A stretch of 64,000 nucleotides of DNA from Streptomyces uncialis (GTDB lineage Bacteria > Actinomycetota > Actinomycetes > Streptomycetales > Streptomycetaceae), in NCBI RefSeq assembly GCF_036250755.1, contig NZ_CP109583.1, forward strand, positions 7,682,001 through 7,746,000. Direction: 5' to 3'. The translations under genes and the position numbers were made by a program. Of the stretch, positions 57,126 to 64,000 are shown piece by piece. How positions within the stretch are numbered: the first letter of the stretch is position 1; every line of letters starts with the position of its first letter. The notes beneath the pieces were generated by a model, which was not told where the DNA came from, ran no database searches, and saw only the letters and a list, made by a program, of their open reading frames with translations.

Positions 57126-58592
57126 GTGAACGATCAGCGGCGCAGGCCGACGCAGTCCACCTCCCGGCGGCCGGGCGGCAAGGGCGCCCCCCAGGGCCGC
57201 CCCTACCGCCGTCCGCAGAAGGACCCCGTACGGATGCTCGCGTTCGACGCGCTGCGGGCCGTGGACGAGCGGGACGCCTACGCCAACCTCGTGCTGCCCC
57301 CGCTGCTGCGCAAGGCCCGGGAGAACGGCGACTTCGACCACCGGGACGCGGCCCTCGCCACCGAGCTCGTGTACGGCACCCTGCGCCGTCAGGGCACGTA
57401 CGACGCCGTGCTGGCCCGGTGCGTCGACCGGCCGCTGCGCGAGGTGGACCCGCCGGTCCTCGATGTGCTCAGCCTCGGCGCCCACCAGCTGCTCGGCACC
57501 CGTATCCCCACCCACGCGGCGGTCTCCGCGTCCGTCGAACTGGCCCGCGTCGTCCTCGGTGACGGCCGCGCGAAGTTCGTGAACGCGGTGCTGCGCAAGG
57601 TCGCCCAGCACGATCTCGACGGCTGGCTGGAGCTGGTGGCGCCGCCCTACGACGAGGACCCCGAGGACCACCTCGCGGTCGTCCACTCGCATCCCCGCTG
57701 GGTGGTCTCCGCGCTGTGGGACTCCCTCGGCGGCCCGCGCGCCGGGATCGAGGACCTGCTCGAAGCCGACAACGAACGCCCCGAGGTCACCCTCGTCGCC
57801 CGCCCCGGCCGGATGACCGCCGACGCCCTGCTGGACGGGCTGCCCACCGAGGGCGGCCTGCCGGGCCGCTGGTCCCCGTACGCCGTACGCCTCACCGAGG
57901 GCGGCGAGCCCGGCGCGCTGGACGCCGTACGGGAGGGCAGGGCCGGGGTCCAGGACGAGGGCAGCCAGCTGGTCGCCCTCGCGCTGGCCGCCGCACCCGT
58001 CGAGGGGCGGGACGAGAAGTGGCTCGACGGCTGCGCCGGGCCCGGCGGCAAGGCGGCCCTGCTCGCCGGACTCGCGGCCGAACGCGGCGCGTTCCTCCTC
58101 GCCGCCGAGAAGCAGCCGCACCGCTCCGGACTCGTCGCCCGCGCCCTCAGCGGCAACCCGGGCCCGTACCAGGTCATCACCGCCGACGGCACCCGCCCGC
58201 CCTGGCGCCCCGGCAGCTTCGACCGGGTCCTCATGGACGTGCCCTGCACCGGCCTCGGCGCGCTGCGCCGCCGCCCGGAGGCCCGCTGGCGGCGCCGCCC
58301 GGAGGACCTCGCGGGCTTCGCGCCCTTGCAGCGCGCGCTGCTGGAGCGGGCGCTGGAGTCGGTACGGGTCGGCGGGATCGTCGGCTACGCCACCTGCTCG
58401 CCGCACCTCGCGGAGACCCGCGCGGTCGTCGACGACGTCCTGCGGGACTTCACGGGCGCCGCCGAGCTCGTCGACGCACGCCCCCTGATGCCCGGCGTCC
58501 CCGCGCTCGGCGAGGGACCCGACGTCCAGCTGTGGCCCCATCTGCACGGCACCGACGCCATGTACCTCGCCCTGCTGCGCCGCACCGCCTGA
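57126..58592 (+). CDS. rsmB: RsmB/Sun, 16S rRNA m5C967 methyltransferase
   Basis: Methylates cytosine 967 (E. coli numbering) of 16S rRNA with SAM. It has 488 residues. A NusB-like RNA-binding domain lies near residues 40-165. The Rossmann methyltransferase domain has the SAM motif [15 protein letters not shown], the general Cys in DVPCTGLG and the catalytic Cys in [12 protein letters not shown]. It has a GTG start with GGAG upstream, and TACGCT (56991-56996) is a candidate -10. The N-terminus is basic and disordered. Confidence 0.95.
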   Translation: MNDQRRRPTQSTSRRPGGKGAPQGRPYRRPQKDPVRMLAFDALRAVDERDAYANLVLPPLLRKARENGDFDHRDAALATELVYGTLRRQGTYDAVLARCVDRPLREVDPPVLDVLSLGAHQLLGTRIPTHAAVSASVELARVVLGDGRAKFVNAVLRKVAQHDLDGWLELVAPPYDEDPEDHLAVVHSHPRWVVSALWDSLGGPRAGIEDLLEADNERPEVTLVARPGRMTADALLDGLPTEGGLPGRWSPYAVRLTEGGEPGALDAVREGRAGVQDEGSQLVALALAAAPVEGRDEKWLDGCAGPGGKAALLAGLAAERGAFLLAAEKQPHRSGLVARALSGNPGPYQVITADGTRPPWRPGSFDRVLMDVPCTGLGALRRRPEARWRRRPEDLAGFAPLQRALLERALESVRVGGIVGYATCSPHLAETRAVVDDVLRDFTGAAELVDARPLMPGVPALGEGPDVQLWPHLHGTDAMYLALLRRTA

Positions 58593-58602
58593 CCGCCGTG
58601 CC

Positions 58603-58631
58603 CGCCCTGGCCCCTCACTCGGGCCAGGGCG
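58603..58631. terminator. Bidirectional terminator, rsmB / HD gene
   Basis: A perfect 11-bp stem, 58603-58613 with 58621-58631. The 7-base loop contains the stop codon of the minus-strand HD gene. Confidence 0.8.
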
Positions 58632-59268
58632 AGTCCTGGATCACCTCGACGAAGTCGCCGGGCGTGAAGCCGGGGACGAAGTGGCGCAGGACATCGGCCT
58701 TCACATTGCCGAAGGCGGTCTCCGGCTTGGGCGCGATGCCGTCCGTGAACGCCTTCAGGATCGCCCGCTTGAAGTCCGGCCGCGGATGGGCGGCGACCAC
58801 GGCCTCCCGGGCACCCGGGCTCAGCTCGTCGTAGCCGATCCCCAGCACGTCGTACTCGACGCCCGCCGTGACCAGCGCGACCTCCGGTTCCATGTACTGC
58901 GGGATGCCGGGAGTGGTGTGCAGGGCGATGGCCGTCCAGACCCGGCGGACACTGTCCTCGGGGACGTCGTACCCGCGCAGGAACGCGCGGGCCGCGTCCG
59001 CCCCGTCCACCTCGAAGCGGCGTCCGCTGCCGCGGTGCTCGGCGCCGAGGCCGATGTCATGGAACATGGCCGCCACGTACAGCAGCTCCGGGTCGAAGCT
59101 CAGCCCCCGGCGCCGCCCCTGGAGGGCACCGAAGAAGTACACCCGGCGGGAGTGGTGGTAGACGAGGTCGTCGGTGGTGTCCCGGACGAGTTCCGTGGCC
59201 GCCACCGCGATCCTGGTGTCCGGTACGGACACATCCGCCACCGTCGCGTGCGGGTCGCTGTGCGTCAT
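58615..59268 (-). CDS. HD-domain hydrolase, cyanamide hydratase-like
   Basis: 217 residues with the metal-binding HD pattern: [11 protein letters not shown] (about residue 40), [10 protein letters not shown] (about 66), and later IALHTTPG. Segment order and wording match the cyanamide-hydratase-like subgroup of HD proteins (Ddi2 type), though the real substrate in bacteria is unknown. ATG 59268 follows AGGGAG. It is divergent from rpe and convergent with rsmB. Confidence 0.83.
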   Translation of the reverse strand: MTHSDPHATVADVSVPDTRIAVAATELVRDTTDDLVYHHSRRVYFFGALQGRRRGLSFDPELLYVAAMFHDIGLGAEHRGSGRRFEVDGADAARAFLRGYDVPEDSVRRVWTAIALHTTPGIPQYMEPEVALVTAGVEYDVLGIGYDELSPGAREAVVAAHPRPDFKRAILKAFTDGIAPKPETAFGNVKADVLRHFVPGFTPGDFVEVIQDSPWPE

Positions 59269-59442
59269 GTCGTTCGCTCCCTGGGTCGAGGGCATGCCGT
59301 ACCGGTCCGAGCGCCGGTTCCGGCACCGTACGCCGGTCCGCGCCGCCGCCGCTGTCCCGCCGTGCGGCGGTCCGTACCGGTCTGCGGGGTTCCGGTCCGG
59401 ACCGCGGCGGGCAACCGCCGCGCGGCATGGCAGTCTTGGACC

Positions 59443-60129
59443 ATGGCCGTGCAGATCAATCCCAGTATTCTCTCCGCAGACTTCGCCCGCCTCGCCGACG
59501 AGGCCCGTGCGGTGGACGGCGCCGACTGGCTCCACGTCGACGTGATGGACAACCACTTCGTGCCCAACCTCACCCTGGGCGTACCGATCGTGGAGTCCCT
59601 GGCGCGCGCCACGGACATCCCGCTCGACTGCCACCTCATGATCGAGCAGCCCGACCGCTGGGCCCCCCAGTACGTCGAGGCGGGTGCCGGGTCGGTCACC
59701 TTCCACGCGGAGGCCGCCGCCGCTCCCGTACGGCTGGCGCGCGAGATCCGCGCCAAGGGCGCCCGCGCCTCGATGGCCCTGAAACCGGCCACCCCCATCG
59801 AGCCGTACGAGGACCTCCTCCCCGAACTCGACATGCTGCTGATCATGACGGTCGAGCCGGGGTTCGGCGGGCAGTCGTTCCTCGACATCATGCTGCCGAA
59901 GATCCGCCGCACCCGTGAGCTGATCGCCAAGCACGGCCTTGAACTGTGGCTCCAGATCGACGGCGGGGTCTCGGCCACCACCATCGAGAGGTGCGCCGAG
60001 GCGGGCGCGGACGTGTTCGTCGCGGGCTCCGCCGTCTACGGCGCGGACGACCCCGCGGACGCCGTGCGCGGGCTGCGCACCCTGGCGGAGTCGGCCACCG
60101 CCGGTGCGGCCTGGGCCTGCGACCACTGA
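59443..60129 (+). CDS. rpe: Ribulose-phosphate 3-epimerase
   Basis: Interconverts ribulose 5-phosphate and xylulose 5-phosphate in the pentose phosphate pathway. It is a TIM barrel of 228 residues. The motifs [50 protein letters not shown] and LQIDGGVS are complete. No clear ribosome site is present. CAGTCT ends 6 bases before the ATG, so a leaderless transcript is possible. A sugar-sensing regulator follows. Confidence 0.96.
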   Translation: MAVQINPSILSADFARLADEARAVDGADWLHVDVMDNHFVPNLTLGVPIVESLARATDIPLDCHLMIEQPDRWAPQYVEAGAGSVTFHAEAAAAPVRLAREIRAKGARASMALKPATPIEPYEDLLPELDMLLIMTVEPGFGGQSFLDIMLPKIRRTRELIAKHGLELWLQIDGGVSATTIERCAEAGADVFVAGSAVYGADDPADAVRGLRTLAESATAGAAWACDH

Positions 60130-60141
60130 GCCACCGAATAG

Positions 60142-60226
60142 TGAACGGCGTTCGTCCGAGCTGTTCGGCCGGTCCGGATCTGCGAGGATGAACGGCAATA
60201 CCCAGGTTGTGAACAGAAGTGAACAG
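60142..60226 (+). promoter_or_regulatory. Array of TGAAC(G/A)G motifs before the SorC-type gene
   Basis: TGAACGG at 60142 and 60189, TGAACAG at 60210 and 60220 (10 bp apart), and an inverted CTGTTCG at 60161-60167. These are candidate operators for the adjacent sugar-responsive regulator. Confidence 0.45.
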
Positions 60227-60242
60227 CAGTGAGGAGATCGCC

Positions 60243-61259
60243 GTGACTGGCTTCTCGGCGGGCAGATCAGCCTTGCGGATGGGACCCGCTGAGCTGGTTC
60301 AGGCCGCCGCCATGGCCCGCCGCTTCTATCTTGAGGGCAAGTCCAAGATCCAGATCGCCGAGGAGTTCGGCGTCAGCCGCTTCAAGGTGGCCCGGGTCCT
60401 GGAAACCGCCCTTGAGCGTGATCTCGTGCGGATCGAGATCCGGGTACCCGCCGAGCTCGACGCGGAACGCTCCGACGCCCTGCGGGCCCGCTACGGTCTG
60501 CGGCACGCCGTGGTCGTCGAGTCGCCCGCCGAGGCCGCCGAGTCGCCGGACCCGGAGAACCTCGGCGAGGTCGCCGCGGACCTTCTCGGCGAGCTGGTGG
60601 CGGAAGGCGATGTCCTCGGGCTCGCCTGGGGGCGCTCCACCATCCATATGGCCGCCGCCCTCGACCGGCTGCCGCCCTGCACGGTCGTGCAGCTCACCGG
60701 TGTCTACGACGCGGGGACCGCCGAGCGCGGGTCCGTGGAGGCGGTACGGCGGGCGGCCCAGGTCTCCGGGGGCGACGCGCACCCCATCTACGCGCCGATG
60801 CTGCTGCCCGACGCGGCGACGGCCAACGCGCTGCGGCAGCAGACCGGGATCGCCCGTGCCTTCGAGTACTTCGACAAGGTGACGGTCGCCTGTGTGTCGA
60901 TCGGCTCCTGGGAGCCCGGGATCTCCACGGTGCACGACATGCTCACCGACGAGGAACGCGCGCATTACGCGTCGCTGGGGGTCGCCGCGGAGATGTCCGC
61001 GCATCTCTTCGACGCGGACGGGCGGCGGGTCGGGCGGGACCTGGGGGAGCGGTGCATCACCGTCGAGGCCGATCGGCTGCGGCGGATTCCCGAGGTCATA
61101 GCGATTGCCGGGGGGCGGCGGAAGGCGGCGGCGATCGACGCGGTGCTGCGGTCCGGGTTGGTCACGAGTCTCGTGACCGATACGGCTGCGGCGGATTCGT
61201 TGCTGGCGGCGGGGAGTGCGCCGTCGCCCGCGCTTGAGCGGGTCGACCCCGACGACTGA
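60243..61259 (+). CDS. SorC/DeoR-type sugar-responsive transcriptional regulator
   Basis: 338 residues from GTG 60243, which follows a perfect GAGGAG; GTG 60219 is also possible and would add 8 residues. The N-terminal HTH lies around residues 33-54 (SKIQIAEEFGVSRFKVARVL). The rest is the sugar-phosphate-binding domain (LGLAWGRSTIHMAAAL, VQLTGVYD, CVSIGSWEPGIS, EVIAIAGGRRKAAAI). The effector is probably a sugar phosphate; its position after rpe suggests a pentose phosphate link, which is inference. Confidence 0.88.
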   Translation: MTGFSAGRSALRMGPAELVQAAAMARRFYLEGKSKIQIAEEFGVSRFKVARVLETALERDLVRIEIRVPAELDAERSDALRARYGLRHAVVVESPAEAAESPDPENLGEVAADLLGELVAEGDVLGLAWGRSTIHMAAALDRLPPCTVVQLTGVYDAGTAERGSVEAVRRAAQVSGGDAHPIYAPMLLPDAATANALRQQTGIARAFEYFDKVTVACVSIGSWEPGISTVHDMLTDEERAHYASLGVAAEMSAHLFDADGRRVGRDLGERCITVEADRLRRIPEVIAIAGGRRKAAAIDAVLRSGLVTSLVTDTAAADSLLAAGSAPSPALERVDPDD

Positions 61260-61289
61260 CGCCGTCGGGGTCGGGGGGCTTTTCCTCCG

Positions 61290-61890
61290 GCCCCGGCGGT
61301 CGCGGTTGCTTGCGCCCGCCTGGGTTTCCTGCGCTGGGCGCGCCTCGTTCCTGTGCCGTCGTTCGGTGGTTTCGCGCGGTTCCCCGCGGGTCGCCTTCGC
61401 TTGCGCTTCCGAGGTCTGTCCGGGTGGGCGTACTTCGTTCCTGTGCCGTCGCTCGGTGGGTTTGCGCAGTTCCCCGCGCCCCTTTGGGGCGCGTTCTGTT
61501 TGTTCTTCGGGTCGGTGCCGGTCGGGATTCTCCGTCCTCGATCCGACACGCTCGGTACGACGTACATGTGGTCCTACTGAAGAGCATCGGAGTCTGCGGG
61601 CAGAGATTCCCGCCCACCCCCTTCGGCAGCCGTGCGAGTCCGCGAGGAGGGTGGTTGAACCCCGATCCCGCAGACTGAGAACAGCCCCAGGTGGGCGCCC
61701 CTTCAGGGGCGCGGGGAACTGCGCACCCCCGGACGTACCCGCACGGGCGTTGGTACGCCCAGCACAGGAAACCCAGGGGCGCGGGGAACTGCGCACCCCA
61801 CGAGTGACGGCACAGGGACGAGTGCGTTCAGTCGGACAGACCTCGGGAGCGTGAGCGAAGGCGACCCGCCCGGGCGTCGGTACGCCCGGC
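61290..61890. repeat. Repeat block C: reverse-oriented relative of block B
   Basis: A gene-free block after the SorC-type gene. It has forward modules at 61374 (variant GCGCGGTTCC) and 61464, and reverse modules AACTGCGC at 61717-61724 and 61787-61794, 70 bp apart. Text on the right (GACAGACCTCGGGAGCG, CCAGCACAGGAAACCC) is the reverse complement of text on the left of block B. The rest of the spacer (61891-62064) shows no gene. Confidence 0.9.
61464..61724 (-). repeat. 261-bp element with terminal inverted repeats (copy 2)
   Basis: The ends 61464-61492 and 61695-61724 are inverted repeats differing only in the small loop (AAA versus TTCA). The interior, read on the minus strand, carries the two cores of copy 1: 61502-61563 is identical over 62 bp, and 61576-61621 differs at one position in 46. 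Confidence 0.85.
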
Positions 61891-62064
61891 ACAGGGAACC
61901 CGGACGCGGGGGCGAATGACGGGCTGGGGAGGACAAGGGGGCTTCGGGGCGGGAAGCTGGTGCGGGTGGGTGCATCCGGTGGGCGGGGCGGGACGGAAGT
62001 CCGGGTGAGGGAGGACGCAGAGCGGTGCGGCGGCAGGCCGACCGCGTGAGCACGGGAGGCCACG

Positions 62065-63594
62065 ATGCCCGACGGGACCCCACCGCTGCGCTGCCTCGTC
62101 ACCGGGGCCAGCGGATACATCGGCGGACGGCTCGTCCCCGAACTCCTGGACGCGGGTCACCAGGTCCGCTGCCTGGCCCGCAACCCCGCGGCACTGCGCG
62201 ACCACCCCTGGTCCGCCGACGCGGAGACGGTCCGCGGCGACGTCACCGACGCCGCGTCGACCCGTGCCGCGCTCCAGGACATCGATGTCGCCTACTACCT
62301 GGTGCACGCCCTCGGCGGCGGCTCCGGCTTCGAACGCACCGACCGTGACGCCGCCCGCAACTTCGGTGAGCAGGCGCGTGCCGCGGGCGTCCGCCGGATC
62401 GTCTACCTCGGCGGACTCACCCCCGCGGGCGTACCCGAGCACGATCTCTCGCCCCATCTGCGGTCCCGCGCGGAGGTCGGCCGCATCCTGCTGGAATCCG
62501 GCACCCCCACGACGGTGCTGCGGGCCGCCGTCATCATCGGCTCCGGCTCCGCCTCGTTCGAGATGCTGCGCTATCTGACCGAGCGGCTGCCGGTCATGGT
62601 CACCCCCAGCTGGGTCAGCACCCGCGTCCAGCCGGTCGCCGTCCGGGATGTGCTGCGCTACCTGGTCGGCAGCGCCCGGATGCCCGACGACGTCAACCGC
62701 TCCTTCGACATCGCGGGGCCCGACATCATGACGTACCGGGACATGATGGCCCGCTACGCCGAGGTCGCCGGACTCCCGCGACGGCTGATCCTGCCCGTGC
62801 CGATGCTCTCGCCGGGGCTGTCCAGCCACTGGATCGGACTCGTCACCCCCGTCCCCCGGACCATCGCGCGTCCGCTCGCCGAATCCCTGCGCTACGAGGT
62901 CGTCCAGCAGGACCACGACATCGCCCGCTACGTACCCGACCCGCCGGGCCACCCCCTGCCCTTCGACACCGCGCTGTCCCTCGCGCTGCGCCGGGTCAAG
63001 GAGGCGAACGTCACCACCCGCTGGTCGTCCGCCTCGACCCCCGGTGCCCCCAGCGACCCGCTGCCCACCGACCCCGACTGGGCGGGCGGCAGCCTCTACA
63101 CCGACCGCCGGGAAGCCGTCGTCGACGCGTCTCGGGACGCGCTCTGGCGGGTCATCGAGGGCATCGGCGGGGACAACGGCTGGTACTCCTTCCCGCTCGC
63201 GTGGGCCGTGCGCGGCCAGCTCGACCGGCTCGTCGGCGGGGTGGGGCTGCGCCGGGGACGCCGGGACGCGGACCGGCTGCGCGCCGGGGACTCGCTGGAC
63301 TTCTGGCGGGTCGAGGAGATCGAACCGGGACATCTGCTGCGGTTGCGCGCCGAGATGCGGCTGCCGGGCCTCGCCTGGCTGGAGATGACCGCCGACCGCA
63401 CCGACGACGGCCGCACCCGCTACCGGCAGCGCGCGCTGTTCCATCCGCGCGGCCTGCTCGGGCACCTCTACTGGTGGAGCGTCTCCCCGTTCCACTCCGT
63501 CGTCTTCGGCGGGATGGCCCGCAACATCGCCCGGACGGCGGAACGCGCGCCGAAGGCCGTCCCTGACCCCGCGGGCACACCTCCCACCGGCTGA
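62065..63594 (+). CDS. NAD(P)-binding SDR fused to a DUF2867 domain
   Basis: 509 residues in two domains. Residues 1-300 form an atypical short-chain dehydrogenase/NAD(P)-binding fold with GASGYIGG at 14-21 and VYLGGLTP as the equivalent of the Ser/Thr strand; the usual YxxxK active site is not evident. Residues from about 340 form a START-like DUF2867 domain (WRVIEGIGGDNGWYSFPLAWAVRGQLDRLVGG...FHPRGLLGHLYWWSVSPFHSVVFGGM). Such fusions are common in actinobacteria with no proven reaction. ATG follows GGGAGG. It lies 80 bp before a photolyase gene, and such pairs are known. Confidence 0.87.
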   Translation: MPDGTPPLRCLVTGASGYIGGRLVPELLDAGHQVRCLARNPAALRDHPWSADAETVRGDVTDAASTRAALQDIDVAYYLVHALGGGSGFERTDRDAARNFGEQARAAGVRRIVYLGGLTPAGVPEHDLSPHLRSRAEVGRILLESGTPTTVLRAAVIIGSGSASFEMLRYLTERLPVMVTPSWVSTRVQPVAVRDVLRYLVGSARMPDDVNRSFDIAGPDIMTYRDMMARYAEVAGLPRRLILPVPMLSPGLSSHWIGLVTPVPRTIARPLAESLRYEVVQQDHDIARYVPDPPGHPLPFDTALSLALRRVKEANVTTRWSSASTPGAPSDPLPTDPDWAGGSLYTDRREAVVDASRDALWRVIEGIGGDNGWYSFPLAWAVRGQLDRLVGGVGLRRGRRDADRLRAGDSLDFWRVEEIEPGHLLRLRAEMRLPGLAWLEMTADRTDDGRTRYRQRALFHPRGLLGHLYWWSVSPFHSVVFGGMARNIARTAERAPKAVPDPAGTPPTG

Positions 63595-63674
63595 CCGCCC
63601 GTCCCGGTGCATCCAGGGACCGGGGCCCGGCCGAACAGGGCGTACCCGACCCGGCCCGACCAAGGAATGGCGCC

Positions 63675-64000
63675 ATGACCGTCTCCGTCGTCCTGTTCAC
63701 CTCCGACCTCCGACTGCACGACCATCCGCCGCTGCGCGCCGCGCTCGACGCGGCCGAGGAGACCGTGCCGCTGTTCGTGCTGGACCCGGGTGTCGAGGCC
63801 GCGGGATTCGGCGCGCCCAACCGGCGGGCGTTCCTCGCCGACTGCCTCCAGGATCTCGACGCCGCGCTGCGCGACCGGGGCGGTCGGCTCGTCGTCCGCA
63901 CCGGTGACCCGGCGGACGTGGTGCGCGAGGTGATGGCGGCCACGGACGCCCGGGAGGTCCATGTCGCGGCGGGTGTGAGCGGTTACGCGGCCCGCCGGGA
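63675..64000 (+). CDS. phr: Deoxyribodipyrimidine photolyase/cryptochrome family, N-terminal part
   Basis: The open frame runs off the window end; 108 residues are visible. The N-terminal alpha/beta antenna domain is typical: VVLFTSDLRLHDHPPLRAAL, VPLFVLDPGV, NRRAFLADCLQDLDAALRDRGGRLVVRTGDP. A family member would repair cyclobutane pyrimidine dimers with light and FAD, but the FAD domain is beyond the window, so repair versus photoreceptor cannot be decided. ATG follows AAGGAA. Confidence 0.88.
   Translation, partial: MTVSVVLFTSDLRLHDHPPLRAALDAAEETVPLFVLDPGVEAAGFGAPNRRAFLADCLQDLDAALRDRGGRLVVRTGDPADVVREVMAATDAREVHVAAGVSGYAARR

Noticed and set aside
61620..61680. tRNA-like GGGGTTCAACC segment in block C (minus strand)
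   Set aside because: The flanking bases do not pair as a T-arm and no acceptor or anticodon arm follows.
61290..61900. Open frames in repeat block C with segments resembling those of block B
   Set aside because: The resemblance is explained by the noncoding element itself, read in different frames.

Overview
This is a 64 kb stretch of a high-GC actinobacterial chromosome, almost certainly Streptomyces. The evidence is strong G/C third-position bias, many GTG and some TTG starts, TAnnnT-type -10 boxes, a bldD gene with its full c-di-GMP motif, an actinobacterial-type sIHF, and an apparently helicase-dead actinobacterial PriA. From memory, the gene order follows the S. coelicolor core chromosome (roughly SCO1522 down to the SCO1460s). 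This is a housekeeping region, not a genomic island. No prophage, transposase, CRISPR array, rRNA or tRNA was seen.

Layout. 1-8 kb: pdxT (5' cut), yebC, ruvCAB, yajC-secD-secF and apt. 8-13 kb: a small secreted Cys protein inserted between apt and relA, then relA and a convergent DUF349 gene. 13-19 kb: membrane cyclophilin, metallo-hydrolase, hisS, VKOR, rarA and rpsD. 19-28 kb: a STAND ATPase without an obvious output domain, then DUF948, DUF6167, alaS, ruvX and mltG. 28-36 kb: aroE-aroC-aroK-aroB, a Pro-rich P-loop protein, a degenerate M24 peptidase, efp and nusB. 36-48 kb: bldD divergent from the pyrimidine operon pyrR-pyrB-pyrC-orf-carA-carB-pyrD-pyrF. 48-54 kb: sIHF, gmk, rpoZ, coaBC, metK and priA. 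55-64 kb: an HTH protein, fmt, rsmB, an HD hydrolase, rpe, a SorC-type regulator, an SDR/DUF2867 protein and the start of a photolyase gene.

How genes work together. One pathway block (aro) makes chorismate, and a second (pyr) makes UMP under probable PyrR RNA control. The rest supports translation (hisS, alaS, rpsD, efp, fmt, rsmB, metK), recombination and replication restart (ruvABC, rarA, ruvX, priA), protein export (yajC-secDF) and global control (relA, bldD, sIHF, rpoZ). Many genes overlap by ATGA or GTGA, implying translational coupling.

The most unusual material is noncoding. Three gene-free blocks (about 33.42-33.87, 54.35-55.13 and 61.29-61.89 kb) carry one family of repeats built on a GCGCAGTTCCCCGCGCCCC module recurring every 69-74 bp. 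Two blocks also hold roughly 260-300 bp elements with terminal inverted repeats, near-identical to each other but in opposite orientation. Other points of interest are the secreted protein between apt and relA, the M24 protein that has lost metal ligands, tandem BldD operators, and the PyrR RNA site.
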